64,000 nucleotides of DNA from Pythium myriotylum (lineage: Eukaryota > Oomycota > Peronosporomycetes > Pythiales > Pythiaceae): positions 1,984,001 to 2,048,000 of the forward strand of contig JALJCQ010000001.1 of the NCBI GenBank assembly GCA_023091665.1, in the 5' to 3' direction. Of the stretch, positions 25,626-37,861 are shown piece after piece. The position numbers and the translations under genes were made by a program. The notes beneath the pieces were generated by a model. It was given only the letters and a program-made list of their open reading frames with translations, made no database searches and was not told the origin of the DNA. Positions within the stretch are counted from its first letter, which is position 1. Each line of letters opens with the position of its first letter.

Positions 25626-28600
25626 CTCCCCCTCGACTCGACTGCGTCTTGAACACCAAGCTTGGTGCGGAGCACGTCGAACTGGACAGTGGGGATCGGC
25701 TTGGTCATGATGTCGGCAAGCATGTCTTGGGTCGGGCAATACTGCAGACACACTTGACCGTCCTCGACCTTCTCACGAACGAAGTGGTAGCGAATGTCGA
25801 TGTGCTTGGTGCGCTTGTGGAACTCGGGGTTCTTGGCCAACGCGATCGCACCTTGGTTGTCTTCGTACACCGTGAGCGCTTGGTCGCTTGCAACTTCACC
25901 GAGTTCGCACAGGAACGCCTTGAGCCACACGGCTTCTTGGATCGCTTCCGATAGAGCCATGTACTCTGCTTCGGTCGAGGAGAGGGCGACAGTTCGCTGC
26001 TTCTTGCTGCGCCAGCTGATGCATCCGCCGTTGAGCATGAACACGTAGCCGCTGGTGCTTCGACGTGACTCGATGTCGCCAGCCCAGTCGGCGTCGGAGT
26101 AGCCGACCAGTCTTCCGTCGTTCGATGCCGAGAACTGCAGGCCGTAGGTCGGAGTCGCTTGCAGGTATCGGAGCACACGCTTGAGAGCTTGCCAATGTGT
26201 TGGACACGGGTCCGCGGCGAACTGGCTGAGTGTGCCGACTGCCGCTGCGAGGTCTGGTCGAGTGCCGACCATGAGGTACATGAGTGCGCCGACTGCACTT
26301 CGGTACGGCACGTTCTTCATGGTGTCTTCGTGCTTGCAACCACCTTCACACATGGCCTTGGTCAGCTTGAGTCCGGGGTCTTGAGGAGTCCTCACTGGTT
26401 TGCAGTCTTGCATGCCGAACTTGGTCAGGATCGACTGCAGGAACTTGGTCTGCCGCATGGTCACGTCGCCGGACTTGGGGTCTTGATCAACTTCCATGCC
26501 GAGGCAGTACTTGAGTTCGCCGAGGTCGGACATCTCGAAGCGTTCGCTGAGTGCACGCTTGGTCGCCGTGAGCAACTCGAGGCTGTTGCAGGCGAGGATG
26601 AGGTCGTCGACGTAGATCACCACGAAGATCATCGCTGAGCCGCTCCGCTTGACGTACACGCAGTGGTCCATCTCGCACTTGGTGAAGCCGACCTTGCGCA
26701 TGAAGGCGTCGATGGTCTGGTTCCACATGCGTGGCGACTGCTTGAGACCGTAGAGCGAGCGCTTCAGCTTGCACACGTAGTCCGGGTGGCGCTGGTCGAC
26801 GAAGCCTTCGGGCTGCTTCATGTAGATTTCTTCGTCGAGGTTGCCGTTCAGGAACGCCGTCTTGACATCCATCTGATGGATCATGAGCTTGTGTCGAGCG
26901 GCGATGCTGAGGATGGTGCGGATCGACGTGAACTTGGCGACGGGTGCGAATGTCTCTTCGAAGTCGATGCCGTACTTCTGCAGGAACCCCTTGGCAACGA
27001 GTCGAGCCTTGTACCGCTCGACGAGTCCTTCGGCGGTTTCCTTGACCTTGAACACCCACTTGCTGGTGATGGCCTTGCGTCCGGCTGGCAAAGGGACTAG
27101 GTCCCAGGTCTCGTTCTTCTTGAGCGACTCGAGCTCGGAGTCGCAGGCTTCCTTCCAGTTGCTGGCGTCGTCGGATTCCATCGCCGACTTGAACGATGTC
27201 GGCAACTCTCCCCCTGAATTCACGACGAGAGCAAACTCTTCGTGGTCTTGATCTTCTCCCCCTTGTTCTTGCACGTCTTCGCCTTCTTCGTCTTCATCTT
27301 CTACGCCTTCCTCTTCGATCGACGTGAGCAGTGCAGACAGATCTTCGAGCGATGTCCTTGAACCTTGCGTGGGTGGTGGAGTCGCACCACTTGTGCGACC
27401 AACCCGTCCGTAGCGCTTCTCAACTGGCGGTTCAGCCAGGTTCTCGAGCGAGTGCGTGCGAGAGTGGCGCTTGGACCCTGGTGCGTAGTCGACATTCGGC
27501 TGCTGGGCCGATGCTGGTGCTGCTGGACGCTGCGACCGCTGGCCCTGTTGCCACTCCGGTCGCTCGTAGCTGCGCTGACTTGGTGCTGGTGAGGCTGGCT
27601 GCTCACCCATGTCTTCATCATCTTGGTTGTCGGTTGCTTCATCTTGATCTTCATCATCTTCATCATCTTCATCATCGCGGAACTCGACGGACTTGCTCCA
27701 GGGTTCTTCGCGCTTGCCATCGTCGAACGTGTCTTCCATGAACTGCGCGTCTCGACTGATGACGATCCGACCGGTTGCGATTTCTTCGAACCGATACGCC
27801 TTCTCGTGGTCCGAGTAGCCGAGGAACCGACACAAGATGGCTCGGGCGTCGAACTTCGACCGCTTCTCCTTGGGCACGTGGACGTACGCATGGCAGCCGA
27901 ACACCTTGAAGTTGGCGAGCAAGGGCTTCTTCCCGTACCATTCTTCGTACGGCGACTTGTACAAGTCTTGAGCGCGGGTCGGAAGTCGGTTGCGAACTTC
28001 GACTGCAGTCATGACGGCTTCGCCCCAGTACTCGTCGGACAAGTTGGCATGGTGGAGCTTGCAACGACCACACTCACCGATGGTTCGGTTCATGCGCTCC
28101 GCCACACCGTTCAACTGAGGCGTGTATGGCGGCGTGACATCGTGCTCGATGCCACGCTTGCGGCAGAACTTGGCAAGTTTGGCCGACTGGTACTCGCCGC
28201 CGCCGTCGGTTCGAAGCACCTTGACTCGACGACCGGTTTGGTTCTCGGCCCAGTTGACGAACTCGACGAACTTGTCGTAGACTTCGTCCTTGGACCGCAT
28301 GAGGTACAACTTGCACAGTCGAGACTTGTCGTCGGTGAACGTGGCGAAGTACTTCATGCCGCCGAAAGTCGGAGTCTTCATGGGGCCGGCCACATCGCTG
28401 TACACGACGTCAAGCAGATTCGCAGACCGCTTGGTCGTGCCCGACTGAAACTTGACGCGAGTCAGCTTGCCGAGTGCACAGCCTTCACAGACCTCCCACT
28501 CCTGCACAGACCCGATATCGAGTCCGTCGGCGAGGTCCTTCTTGACGATGGCTTCGAGTCCGCTGAAGCCGATGTGACCGAGTCGGAGGTGCCACAGGTA

Positions 28601-29956
28601 CGACTTGGACATGGCGCGACCTCGTCTTGTACTGGCGGCGTGGGCTGCTTCAATCGACACTGGAGACATGTTGAGCTTGAACAGACCCTTGCCGATACGA
28701 GTGCCGATGGTCCGCTTGGCGCCCTTGAGAACGACGAAGCAACCGTCCTTGTCGAACGTCACGGGAGCAACGTCCTCCGTGAATCTTCCGACCGAGAACA
28801 GGTTGCGGCTGAGCTTGGGGATATGCCACACGTTGGTGAGCAAACCCTTCTTGACACCGCTTGGAGTCTTCATCGACATGAGAATGTCTCCCACGCCAAC
28901 TGCTTGGACCGTGCCATCATCGGCCAGATGCACGTCGACTGGGTCAATCTTCTTGTAGTTCATCATGAACTGCTTGGTTCGCGACATGTGCTGAGTCGCA
29001 CCCGAGTCGACCAACCACGCCGTGGATTGACTCGACTTGCCTTGGGTCTTCCCGACCGAGAACAGGTACTCGCCGGGGTCTTCATCTCGCGCAAGGTTGG
29101 CTCGCTGGAACCGTTGCCGAGGGTTGCCGTTTCCGTTGCCGTTGCCGTTGCCGCCGGAGTTGCCGTTGCCGTTGCCGTTGTCCTTGACACGCGAGTGGCA
29201 CTCCGCGGCCCAATGACCGATCTTGCCGCAGTAGTTGCACGTGCCAGTCTTCTTGACTGCACGGCCCTTGGGCTTTGCGTCACTTGTCATGAACGCTTGG
29301 CCAAGCGTGGCTCCGTCGCCACCTTGCTCCTTGCGCTTCATGTCTTCGTGGAGCAGCCGAGACGTCACGAGTTCCCACGTGAGCGCGTCGACACGCGACT
29401 CCAACGCCGTGATGAGGAACTGGTACGACTCGCTGAGACTGCCGAGAAGCGTGATCACCAAGTCGTCTTCGCTGACCGGAGCGCCGACTGCGTCGAGTTG
29501 CTCGGCCAGGGTCTTGAGCTTGTTGATGTGCGTGAGCACATCGTCACCTTCTTCCATCATGGTCGTGAAGAAACGACGACGAAGAAAGAGCTTGTTGGCA
29601 AGGCTCTTCTTCTCGAAGTGTTCTTCCAGTCTTGACCATGCATCTTGCGCACCACTCGCCGACCGAACCAGCGGGAGCTGCGAGTCTTCCATCGCGAGAC
29701 AGATCATCGCGAGCGCCTTGCGAGACTTCTTCTTGAAGAGGGCTCGGTCCGCGTCGGTCTGGCACTGCTCGAGTTTGACCTCTCCACAGACAACTTCCCA
29801 GACGTCGCGTTCTTCGAGCACCATCTGCATCTTGAACTTCCATGTGTGGAAGTTGGTTCCGTCGAACTTGTTGATGCGGGCTGGGGTGGTCGAATCCATG
29901 GCGAAGGCTGGGGAGGCGAAGTCGGTGGAGGCAGAGTCGGCTGGGCTTGGGCTCAT
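25580..29956 (-). CDS. gag-pol: gag-pol polyprotein, array copy T4 (intact)
   Basis: Uninterrupted 1458-codon minus-strand polyprotein, one codon longer than T3. The net change comes from an extra trinucleotide-repeat block in the acidic linker after the integrase and loss of two residues before EEF. Ile replaces Thr in the PVS-x-EAAH stretch before the integrase. T4 and T5 are almost identical over their whole 4694-bp units, so one is a very recent tandem duplicate of the other. The start is the ATG in the primer site at 29949-29960. Confidence 0.93.
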   Translation of the reverse strand: MSPSPADSASTDFASPAFAMDSTTPARINKFDGTNFHTWKFKMQMVLEERDVWEVVCGEVKLEQCQTDADRALFKKKSRKALAMICLAMEDSQLPLVRSASGAQDAWSRLEEHFEKKSLANKLFLRRRFFTTMMEEGDDVLTHINKLKTLAEQLDAVGAPVSEDDLVITLLGSLSESYQFLITALESRVDALTWELVTSRLLHEDMKRKEQGGDGATLGQAFMTSDAKPKGRAVKKTGTCNYCGKIGHWAAECHSRVKDNGNGNGNSGGNGNGNGNGNPRQRFQRANLARDEDPGEYLFSVGKTQGKSSQSTAWLVDSGATQHMSRTKQFMMNYKKIDPVDVHLADDGTVQAVGVGDILMSMKTPSGVKKGLLTNVWHIPKLSRNLFSVGRFTEDVAPVTFDKDGCFVVLKGAKRTIGTRIGKGLFKLNMSPVSIEAAHAASTRRGRAMSKSYLWHLRLGHIGFSGLEAIVKKDLADGLDIGSVQEWEVCEGCALGKLTRVKFQSGTTKRSANLLDVVYSDVAGPMKTPTFGGMKYFATFTDDKSRLCKLYLMRSKDEVYDKFVEFVNWAENQTGRRVKVLRTDGGGEYQSAKLAKFCRKRGIEHDVTPPYTPQLNGVAERMNRTIGECGRCKLHHANLSDEYWGEAVMTAVEVRNRLPTRAQDLYKSPYEEWYGKKPLLANFKVFGCHAYVHVPKEKRSKFDARAILCRFLGYSDHEKAYRFEEIATGRIVISRDAQFMEDTFDDGKREEPWSKSVEFRDDEDDEDDEDQDEATDNQDDEDMGEQPASPAPSQRSYERPEWQQGQRSQRPAAPASAQQPNVDYAPGSKRHSRTHSLENLAEPPVEKRYGRVGRTSGATPPPTQGSRTSLEDLSALLTSIEEEGVEDEDEEGEDVQEQGGEDQDHEEFALVVNSGGELPTSFKSAMESDDASNWKEACDSELESLKKNETWDLVPLPAGRKAITSKWVFKVKETAEGLVERYKARLVAKGFLQKYGIDFEETFAPVAKFTSIRTILSIAARHKLMIHQMDVKTAFLNGNLDEEIYMKQPEGFVDQRHPDYVCKLKRSLYGLKQSPRMWNQTIDAFMRKVGFTKCEMDHCVYVKRSGSAMIFVVIYVDDLILACNSLELLTATKRALSERFEMSDLGELKYCLGMEVDQDPKSGDVTMRQTKFLQSILTKFGMQDCKPVRTPQDPGLKLTKAMCEGGCKHEDTMKNVPYRSAVGALMYLMVGTRPDLAAAVGTLSQFAADPCPTHWQALKRVLRYLQATPTYGLQFSASNDGRLVGYSDADWAGDIESRRSTSGYVFMLNGGCISWRSKKQRTVALSSTEAEYMALSEAIQEAVWLKAFLCELGEVASDQALTVYEDNQGAIALAKNPEFHKRTKHIDIRYHFVREKVEDGQVCLQYCPTQDMLADIMTKPIPTVQFDVLRTKLGVQDAVESRGSVEDDAPRTQRHHSS

Positions 29957-29960
29957 AACC

Positions 29961-30319
29961 TGTTGGAAGGTCGCTTGGTTGGTGGGATGCAAAATGCAAA
30001 GTGAATTAATCGGGACTTAGTTCGCTACTGCTACCTCTAAGCCGTCTGTGTGTGTCCTACGCTACCATAATCAAATGTATGTCCTACCTATCGTAAACAT
30101 ATGCAAACATAAACTGACTTCGTGGATACTTCAACGAAGTCGATGGGTGGCACTGGATTCAAACCAGAACCAGACGGAGAATCTTCCACATGTCGAATCT
30201 TCCACATGTCGAATCTTCCACGGAGAATCTTCTGCAGGAGAATCTTCTACAGCCGAGCTTCAACTGCCGAGCTTCAACTGGAATGATGACGCTGGGTTCG
30301 AGGCGCATCATCTTCAACA
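29961..30319 (-). repeat. LTR(-) shared by T4 and T5
   Basis: Complete 359-bp minus LTR with the GATTAATTC variant, flanked by the primer site of T4 and the polypurine tract of T5 (30320-30328). Confidence 0.95.
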
Positions 30320-33300
30320 CTCCCCCTCGACTCGACTGCGTCTTGAACACCAAGCTTGGTGCGGAGCACGTCGAACTGGACAGTGGGGATCGGCTTGGTC
30401 ATGATGTCGGCAAGCATGTCTTGGGTCGGGCAATACTGCAGACACACTTGACCGTCCTCGACCTTCTCACGAACGAAGTGGTAGCGAATGTCGATGTGCT
30501 TGGTGCGCTTGTGGAACTCGGGGTTCTTGGCCAACGCGATCGCACCTTGGTTGTCTTCGTACACCGTGAGCGCTTGGTCGCTTGCAACTTCACCGAGTTC
30601 GCACAGGAACGCCTTGAGCCACACGGCTTCTTGGATCGCTTCCGATAGAGCCATGTACTCTGCTTCGGTCGAGGAGAGGGCGACAGTTCGCTGCTTCTTG
30701 CTGCGCCAGCTGATGCATCCGCCGTTGAGCATGAACACGTAGCCGCTGGTGCTTCGACGTGACTCGATGTCGCCAGCCCAGTCGGCGTCGGAGTAGCCGA
30801 CCAGTCTTCCGTCGTTCGATGCCGAGAACTGCAGGCCGTAGGTCGGAGTCGCTTGCAGGTATCGGAGCACACGCTTGAGAGCTTGCCAATGTGTTGGACA
30901 CGGGTCCGCGGCGAACTGGCTGAGTGTGCCGACTGCCGCTGCGAGGTCTGGTCGAGTGCCGACCATGAGGTACATGAGTGCGCCGACTGCACTTCGGTAC
31001 GGCACGTTCTTCATGGTGTCTTCGTGCTTGCAACCACCTTCACACATGGCCTTGGTCAGCTTGAGTCCGGGGTCTTGAGGAGTCCTCACTGGTTTGCAGT
31101 CTTGCATGCCGAACTTGGTCAGGATCGACTGCAGGAACTTGGTCTGCCGCATGGTCACGTCGCCGGACTTGGGGTCTTGATCAACTTCCATGCCGAGGCA
31201 GTACTTGAGTTCGCCGAGGTCGGACATCTCGAAGCGTTCGCTGAGTGCACGCTTGGTCGCCGTGAGCAACTCGAGGCTGTTGCAGGCGAGGATGAGGTCG
31301 TCGACGTAGATCACCACGAAGATCATCGCTGAGCCGCTCCGCTTGACGTACACGCAGTGGTCCATCTCGCACTTGGTGAAGCCGACCTTGCGCATGAAGG
31401 CGTCGATGGTCTGGTTCCACATGCGTGGCGACTGCTTGAGACCGTAGAGCGAGCGCTTCAGCTTGCACACGTAGTCCGGGTGGCGCTGGTCGACGAAGCC
31501 TTCGGGCTGCTTCATGTAGATTTCTTCGTCGAGGTTGCCGTTCAGGAACGCCGTCTTGACATCCATCTGATGGATCATGAGCTTGTGTCGAGCGGCGATG
31601 CTGAGGATGGTGCGGATCGACGTGAACTTGGCGACGGGTGCGAATGTCTCTTCGAAGTCGATGCCGTACTTCTGCAGGAACCCCTTGGCAACGAGTCGAG
31701 CCTTGTACCGCTCGACGAGTCCTTCGGCGGTTTCCTTGACCTTGAACACCCACTTGCTGGTGATGGCCTTGCGTCCGGCTGGCAAAGGGACTAGGTCCCA
31801 GGTCTCGTTCTTCTTGAGCGACTCGAGCTCGGAGTCGCAGGCTTCCTTCCAGTTGCTGGCGTCGTCGGATTCCATCGCCGACTTGAACGATGTCGGCAAC
31901 TCTCCCCCTGAATTCACGACGAGAGCAAACTCTTCGTGGTCTTGATCTTCTCCCCCTTGTTCTTGCACGTCTTCGCCTTCTTCGTCTTCATCTTCTACGC
32001 CTTCCTCTTCGATCGACGTGAGCAGTGCAGACAGATCTTCGAGCGATGTCCTTGAACCTTGCGTGGGTGGTGGAGTCGCACCACTTGTGCGACCAACCCG
32101 TCCGTAGCGCTTCTCAACTGGCGGTTCAGCCAGGTTCTCGAGCGAGTGCGTGCGAGAGTGGCGCTTGGACCCTGGTGCGTAGTCGACATTCGGCTGCTGG
32201 GCCGATGCTGGTGCTGCTGGACGCTGCGACCGCTGGCCCTGTTGCCACTCCGGTCGCTCGTAGCTGCGCTGACTTGGTGCTGGTGAGGCTGGCTGCTCAC
32301 CCATGTCTTCATCATCTTGGTTGTCGGTTGCTTCATCTTGATCTTCATCATCTTCATCATCTTCATCATCGCGGAACTCGACGGACTTGCTCCAGGGTTC
32401 TTCGCGCTTGCCATCGTCGAACGTGTCTTCCATGAACTGCGCGTCTCGACTGATGACGATCCGACCGGTTGCGATTTCTTCGAACCGATACGCCTTCTCG
32501 TGGTCCGAGTAGCCGAGGAACCGACACAAGATGGCTCGGGCGTCGAACTTCGACCGCTTCTCCTTGGGCACGTGGACGTACGCATGGCAGCCGAACACCT
32601 TGAAGTTGGCGAGCAAGGGCTTCTTCCCGTACCATTCTTCGTACGGCGACTTGTACAAGTCTTGAGCGCGGGTCGGAAGTCGGTTGCGAACTTCGACTGC
32701 AGTCATGACGGCTTCGCCCCAGTACTCGTCGGACAAGTTGGCATGGTGGAGCTTGCAACGACCACACTCACCGATGGTTCGGTTCATGCGCTCCGCCACA
32801 CCGTTCAACTGAGGCGTGTATGGCGGCGTGACATCGTGCTCGATGCCACGCTTGCGGCAGAACTTGGCAAGTTTGGCCGACTGGTACTCGCCGCCGCCGT
32901 CGGTTCGAAGCACCTTGACTCGACGACCGGTTTGGTTCTCGGCCCAGTTGACGAACTCGACGAACTTGTCGTAGACTTCGTCCTTGGACCGCATGAGGTA
33001 CAACTTGCACAGTCGAGACTTGTCGTCGGTGAACGTGGCGAAGTACTTCATGCCGCCGAAAGTCGGAGTCTTCATGGGGCCGGCCACATCGCTGTACACG
33101 ACGTCAAGCAGATTCGCAGACCGCTTGGTCGTGCCCGACTGAAACTTGACGCGAGTCAGCTTGCCGAGTGCACAGCCTTCACAGACCTCCCACTCCTGCA
33201 CAGACCCGATATCGAGTCCGTCGGCGAGGTCCTTCTTGACGATGGCTTCGAGTCCGCTGAAGCCGATGTGACCGAGTCGGAGGTGCCACAGGTACGACTT

Positions 33301-34650
33301 GGACATGGCGCGACCTCGTCTTGTACTGGCGGCGTGGGCTGCTTCAATCGACACTGGAGACATGTTGAGCTTGAACAGACCCTTGCCGATACGAGTGCCG
33401 ATGGTCCGCTTGGCGCCCTTGAGAACGACGAAGCAACCGTCCTTGTCGAACGTCACGGGAGCAACGTCCTCCGTGAATCTTCCGACCGAGAACAGGTTGC
33501 GGCTGAGCTTGGGGATATGCCACACGTTGGTGAGCAAACCCTTCTTGACACCGCTTGGAGTCTTCATCGACATGAGAATGTCTCCCACGCCAACTGCTTG
33601 GACCGTGCCATCATCGGCCAGATGCACGTCGACTGGGTCAATCTTCTTGTAGTTCATCATGAACTGCTTGGTTCGCGACATGTGCTGAGTCGCACCCGAG
33701 TCGACCAACCACGCCGTGGATTGACTCGACTTGCCTTGGGTCTTCCCGACCGAGAACAGGTACTCGCCGGGGTCTTCATCTCGCGCAAGGTTGGCTCGCT
33801 GGAACCGTTGCCGAGGGTTGCCGTTTCCGTTGCCGTTGCCGTTGCCGCCGGAGTTGCCGTTGCCGTTGCCGTTGTCCTTGACACGCGAGTGGCACTCCGC
33901 GGCCCAATGACCGATCTTGCCGCAGTAGTTGCACGTGCCAGTCTTCTTGACTGCACGGCCCTTGGGCTTCGCGTCACTTGTCATGAACGCTTGGCCAAGC
34001 GTGGCTCCGTCGCCACCTTGCTCCTTGCGCTTCATGTCTTCATGGAGCAGCCGAGACGTCACGAGTTCCCACGTGAGCGCGTCGACACGCGACTCCAACG
34101 CCGTGATGAGGAACTGGTACGACTCGCTGAGACTGCCGAGAAGCGTGATCACCAAGTCGTCTTCGCTGACCGGAGCGCCGACTGCGTCGAGTTGCTCGGC
34201 CAGGGTCTTGAGCTTGTTGATGTGCGTGAGCACATCGTCACCTTCTTCCATCATGGTCGTGAAGAAACGACGACGAAGAAAGAGCTTGTTGGCAAGGCTC
34301 TTCTTCTCGAAGTGTTCTTCCAGTCTTGACCATGCATCTTGCGCACCACTCGCCGACCGAACCAGCGGGAGCTGCGAGTCTTCCATCGCGAGACAGATCA
34401 TCGCGAGCGCCTTGCGAGACTTCTTCTTGAAGAGGGCTCGGTCCGCGTCGGTCTGGCACTGCTCGAGTTTGACCTCTCCACAGACAACTTCCCAGACGTC
34501 GCGTTCTTCGAGCACCATCTGCATCTTGAACTTCCATGTGTGGAAGTTGGTTCCGTCGAACTTGTTGATGCGGGCTGGGGTGGTCGAATCCATGGCGAAG
34601 GCTGGGGAGGCGAAGTCGGTGGAGGCAGAGTCGGCTGGGCTTGGGCTCAT
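30274..34650 (-). CDS. gag-pol: gag-pol polyprotein, array copy T5 (intact)
   Basis: Uninterrupted 1458-codon minus-strand polyprotein, the rightmost unit of the array, starting in the primer site at 34643-34654. It matches T4 in the linker length, the Ile in PVSIEAAH and the Cys near the C-terminus. By eye it differs only at scattered bases, for example near 33970 and 34041 in gag. Its own upstream LTR (34655-35013) is the array's right boundary, so T5 is the only array copy whose promoter LTR is not also the 3' end of another unit. Confidence 0.93.
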   Translation of the reverse strand: MSPSPADSASTDFASPAFAMDSTTPARINKFDGTNFHTWKFKMQMVLEERDVWEVVCGEVKLEQCQTDADRALFKKKSRKALAMICLAMEDSQLPLVRSASGAQDAWSRLEEHFEKKSLANKLFLRRRFFTTMMEEGDDVLTHINKLKTLAEQLDAVGAPVSEDDLVITLLGSLSESYQFLITALESRVDALTWELVTSRLLHEDMKRKEQGGDGATLGQAFMTSDAKPKGRAVKKTGTCNYCGKIGHWAAECHSRVKDNGNGNGNSGGNGNGNGNGNPRQRFQRANLARDEDPGEYLFSVGKTQGKSSQSTAWLVDSGATQHMSRTKQFMMNYKKIDPVDVHLADDGTVQAVGVGDILMSMKTPSGVKKGLLTNVWHIPKLSRNLFSVGRFTEDVAPVTFDKDGCFVVLKGAKRTIGTRIGKGLFKLNMSPVSIEAAHAASTRRGRAMSKSYLWHLRLGHIGFSGLEAIVKKDLADGLDIGSVQEWEVCEGCALGKLTRVKFQSGTTKRSANLLDVVYSDVAGPMKTPTFGGMKYFATFTDDKSRLCKLYLMRSKDEVYDKFVEFVNWAENQTGRRVKVLRTDGGGEYQSAKLAKFCRKRGIEHDVTPPYTPQLNGVAERMNRTIGECGRCKLHHANLSDEYWGEAVMTAVEVRNRLPTRAQDLYKSPYEEWYGKKPLLANFKVFGCHAYVHVPKEKRSKFDARAILCRFLGYSDHEKAYRFEEIATGRIVISRDAQFMEDTFDDGKREEPWSKSVEFRDDEDDEDDEDQDEATDNQDDEDMGEQPASPAPSQRSYERPEWQQGQRSQRPAAPASAQQPNVDYAPGSKRHSRTHSLENLAEPPVEKRYGRVGRTSGATPPPTQGSRTSLEDLSALLTSIEEEGVEDEDEEGEDVQEQGGEDQDHEEFALVVNSGGELPTSFKSAMESDDASNWKEACDSELESLKKNETWDLVPLPAGRKAITSKWVFKVKETAEGLVERYKARLVAKGFLQKYGIDFEETFAPVAKFTSIRTILSIAARHKLMIHQMDVKTAFLNGNLDEEIYMKQPEGFVDQRHPDYVCKLKRSLYGLKQSPRMWNQTIDAFMRKVGFTKCEMDHCVYVKRSGSAMIFVVIYVDDLILACNSLELLTATKRALSERFEMSDLGELKYCLGMEVDQDPKSGDVTMRQTKFLQSILTKFGMQDCKPVRTPQDPGLKLTKAMCEGGCKHEDTMKNVPYRSAVGALMYLMVGTRPDLAAAVGTLSQFAADPCPTHWQALKRVLRYLQATPTYGLQFSASNDGRLVGYSDADWAGDIESRRSTSGYVFMLNGGCISWRSKKQRTVALSSTEAEYMALSEAIQEAVWLKAFLCELGEVASDQALTVYEDNQGAIALAKNPEFHKRTKHIDIRYHFVREKVEDGQVCLQYCPTQDMLADIMTKPIPTVQFDVLRTKLGVQDAVESRGSVEDDAPRTQRHHSS

Positions 34651-34654
34651 AACC

Positions 34655-35013
34655 TGTTGGAAGGTCGCTTGGTTGGTGGGATGCAAAATGCAAAGTGAAT
34701 TAATCGGGACTTAGTTCGCTACTGCTACCTCTAAGCCGTCTGTGTGTGTCCTACGCTACCATAATCAAATGTATGTCCTACCTATCGTAAACATATGCAA
34801 ACATAAACTGACTTCGTGGATACTTCAACGAAGTCGATGGGTGGCACTGGATTCAAACCAGAACCAGACGGAGAATCTTCCACATGTCGAATCTTCCACA
34901 TGTCGAATCTTCCACGGAGAATCTTCTGCAGGAGAATCTTCTACAGCCGAGCTTCAACTGCCGAGCTTCAACTGGAATGATGACGCTGGGTTCGAGGCGC
35001 ATCATCTTCAACA
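34655..35013 (-). repeat. LTR(-), right edge of array
   Basis: Complete 359-bp minus LTR with the GATTAATTC variant. It is followed by CTCTC (35014-35018), part of the RNase H sequence of plus element K, so it was the 5' LTR of a minus element inserted into K. The matching left CTCTC junction is absent from the window. Confidence 0.95.
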
Positions 35014-35418
35014 CTCTCCTCGACCGAAGCAGAGTACATGGCTCTATCGGAAGCGATCCAAGAAGCCGTGTGGCTCAAGGCGTTCCTGTGCGAACTCGGC
35101 GAAGTTGCAAGCGACCAAGCGCTCACGGTGTACGAAGACAACCAAGGTGCGATCGCGTTGGCCAAGAACCCCGAGTTCCACAAGCGCACCAAGCACATCG
35201 ACATTCGCTACCACTTCGTTCGTGAGAAGGTCGAGGACGGTCAAGTGTGTCTGCAGTATTGCCCGACCCAAGACATGCTTGCCGACATCATGACCAAGCC
35301 GATCCCCACTGTCCAGTTCGACGTGCTCCGCACCAAGCTTGGTGTTCAAGACGCAGTCGAGTCGAGGGGGAGTGTTGAAGATGATGCGCCTCGAACCCAG
35401 CGTCATCATTCCAGTTGA
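35014..35418 (+). pseudogene. Element K: RNase H C-terminal fragment
   Basis: Last part of a plus-oriented polyprotein, starting within the SSTEAEYM motif of RNase H and running through the YEDNQGAI and [11 protein letters not shown] motifs to the stop 46 bp inside the LTR. It has the Cys variant in QVCLQY. Everything upstream was lost when the minus array joined it at CTCTC. It has no start codon of its own with a promoter. Confidence 0.92.
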
Positions 35419-35731
35419 AGCTCGGCAGTTGAAGCTCGGCTGTAGAAGATTCTCCTGCAGAAGATTCTCCGTGGAAGATTCGACATGTGGAAGATTCGAC
35501 ATGTGGAAGATTCTCCGTCTGGTTCTGGTTTGAATCCAGTGCCACCCATCGACTTCGTTGAAGTATCCACGAAGTCAGTTTATGTTTGCATATGTTTACG
35601 ATAGGTAGGACATACATTTGATTATGGTAGCGTAGGACACACACAGACGGCTTAGAGGTAGCAGCAGCGAACTAAGTCCCGATCAATTCACTTTGCATTT
35701 TGCATCCCACCAACCAAGCGACCTTCCAACA
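35373..35731 (+). repeat. LTR(+), 3' LTR of element K
   Basis: Complete 359-bp LTR preceded by the polypurine tract GAGGGGGAG (35364-35372). It is followed by GTACT (35732-35736) in the integrase of element J, so K was inserted into J. The left GTACT junction has been lost. Confidence 0.95.
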
Positions 35732-37498
35732 GTACTCGCCGCCGCCGTCGGTTCGAAGCACCTTGACTCGACGACCGGTTTGGTTCTCGGCCCAGTTGAC
35801 GAACTCGACGAACTTGTCGTAGACTTCGTCCTTGGACCGCATCAGGTATAACTTGCACAGTCGAGACTTGTCGTCGGTGAACGTGGCAAAGTACTTCATG
35901 CCGCCGAAAGTCGGAGTCTTCATGGGGCCGGCCACATCGCTGTACACGACGTCAAGCAGATTCGCAGACCGCTTGGTCGTGCCCGACTGGAACTTGACGC
36001 GAGTCAGCTTGCCGAGTGCACAGCCTTCACAGACCTCCCACTCCTGCACAGACCCAATGTCGAGTCCGTCGGCGAGGTCCTTCTTGACGATGGCTTCGAG
36101 ACCGCTGAAGCCGATGTGACCGAGTCGGAGGTGCCACAGGTACGACTTGGACATGGCGCGACCTCGTCTTGTACTGGCGGCGTGGGCTGCTTCAGTCGAC
36201 ACTGGAGACATGTTGAGCTTGAACAGACCCTTGCCGATTCGAGTGCCGATGGTCCGCTTGGCGCCCTTCAGCATGACAAAGCAACCGTCCTTGTCGAACG
36301 TCACGGGAGCAACGTCCTCCGTGAATCTTCCGACCGAGAACAGGTTGCGGCTGAGCTTGGGGATATGCCACACGTTGGTGAGCAAACCCTTCTTGACACC
36401 GCTTGGAGTCTTCATCGACATGAGAATGTCTCCCACGCCAACCGCTTGGACCGTGCCATCATCGGCCAGATGCACGTCGACTGGGTCAATCTTCTTGTAG
36501 TTCATCATGAACTGCTTGGTTCGCGACATGTGCTGAGTCGCACCCGAGTCGACCAACCACGCCGTGGATTGACTCGACTTGCCTTGGGTCTTCCCGACCG
36601 AGAACAGGTACTCGCCGGGGTCTTCATCTCGCGCAAGGTTGGCTCGCTGGAACCGTTGCCGAGGGTTGCCGTTTCCGTTGCCGTTGCCGCCGGAGTTGCC
36701 GTTGCCGTTGCCGTTGCCGTTGTCCTTGACACGCGAGTGGCACTCCGCGGCCCAATGACCGATCTTGCCGCAGTAGTTGCACGTGCCAGTCTTCTTGACT
36801 GCACGGCCCTTGGGCTTCGCGTCACTTGTCATGAACGCTTGGCCAAGCGTGGCTCCGTCGCCACCTTGCTCCCTGCGCTTCATGTCTTCGTGGAGCAGCC
36901 GAGACGTCACGAGTTCCCACGTGAGCGCGTCGACACGCGACTCCAACGCCGTGATGAGGAACTGGTACGACTCGCTGAGACTGCCGAGAAGCGTGATCAC
37001 CAAGTCGTCTTCGCTGACCGGAGCGCCGACTGCGTCGAGTTGCTCGGCCAGGGTCTTGAGCTTGTTGATGTGCGTGAGCACATCGTCACCTTCTTCCATC
37101 ATGGTCGTGAAGAAACGACGACGAAGAAAGAGCTTGTTGGCAAGGCTCTTCTTCTCGAAGTGTTCTTCCAGTCTTGACCATGCATCTTGCGCACCACTCG
37201 CCGACCGAACCAGCGGGAGCTGCGAGTCTTCCATCGCGAGACAGATCATCGCGAGCGCCTTGCGAGACTTCTTCTTGAAGAGGGCTCGGTCCGCGTCGGT
37301 CTGGCACTGCTCGAGTTTGACCTCTCCACAGACAACTTCCCAGACGTCGCGTTCTTCGAGCACCATCTGCATCTTGAACTTCCATGTGTGGAAGTTGGTT
37401 CCGTCGAACTTGTTGATGCGGGCTGGGGTGGTCGAATCCATGGCGAAGGCTGGGGAGGCGAAGTCGGTGGAGGCAGAGTCGGCTGGGCTTGGGCTCAT
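35732..37498 (-). pseudogene. Element J: gag-pol 5' half (Gag to integrase core)
   Basis: Minus-strand residues 1 to about 588 of the J polyprotein: Gag, zinc knuckle, protease, integrase HHCC and the first two Asp residues of the integrase core. It is cut at GTACT by K. It starts at the ATG in the primer site at 37491-37502. The Gly-Asn repeat is arranged differently from the array copies, and Arg replaces Lys in MKR-x-EQGG, as in P. The catalytic Glu of integrase and all of RT are missing here. Confidence 0.92.
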
Positions 37499-37502
37499 AA
37501 CC

Positions 37503-37861
37503 TGTTGGAAGGTCGCTTGGTTGGTGGGATGCAAAATGCAAAGTGAATTGATCGGGACTTAGTTCGCTGCTGCTACCTCTAAGCCGTCTGTGTGTGTCCT
37601 ACGCTGCCATAATCAAATGTATGTCCTACCTATCGTAAACATGTGCAAACATAAACTGACTTCGTGGATACTTCAACGAAGTCGATGGGTGGCACTGGAT
37701 TCAAACCAGAACCAGACGGAGAATCTTCCACATGTCGAATCTTCCACATGTCGAATCTTCCACGGAGAATCTTCTGCAGGAGAATCTTCTACAGCCGAGC
37801 TTCAACTGCCGAGCTTCAACTGGAATGATGACGCTGGGTTCGAGGCGCATCATCTTCAACA
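37503..37861 (-). repeat. LTR(-), 5' LTR of element J
   Basis: Complete 359-bp minus LTR. Its variants GCTGCTGCTACC and GCTGCC match the LTRs at 2930 and 6866. It is followed by GTTCC (37862-37866), the right target duplication in gag of H. Confidence 0.95.

Larger units (their letters stand above)
6866..35013 (-). mobile_element. Tandem array LTR-(INT-LTR)x5, T1 to T5
   Basis: Six minus LTRs alternate with five minus internal domains, and neighbouring copies share a single LTR. Repeat periods are 4691 bp (6866 to 11557), 4691 (20576 to 25267), 4694 (25267 to 29961) and 4694 (29961 to 34655). No target duplications separate the units, so they did not arise as separate insertions. Unequal crossing over between LTRs, or insertion of one-LTR circles by recombination, fits. 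T2 is interrupted by element N. The right edge carries CTCTC of element K. Confidence 0.92.
6866..37861 (-). mobile_element. Element J (-), 31-kb compound insertion, TSD GTTCC
   Basis: The left LTR (6866-7224) and right LTR (37503-37861) are both minus and are flanked by GTTCC at 6861-6865 and 37862-37866. The two LTRs share the variants GCTGCTGCTACC and GCTGCC that most other LTRs here lack. This supports their being the original pair of one insertion. J's own 5' half survives at 35732-37498. Its 3' half has merged with the tandem array T1-T5. Between them lies the 3' end of a plus element K. The expanded interior is best explained by nested insertion followed by recombination. Confidence 0.8.

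Noticed and set aside
6866..35013. CRISPR or satellite array suggested by regular repeats
   Set aside because: The 4.69-kb units are complete retrotransposon internal domains plus LTR, not short repeats with spacers.
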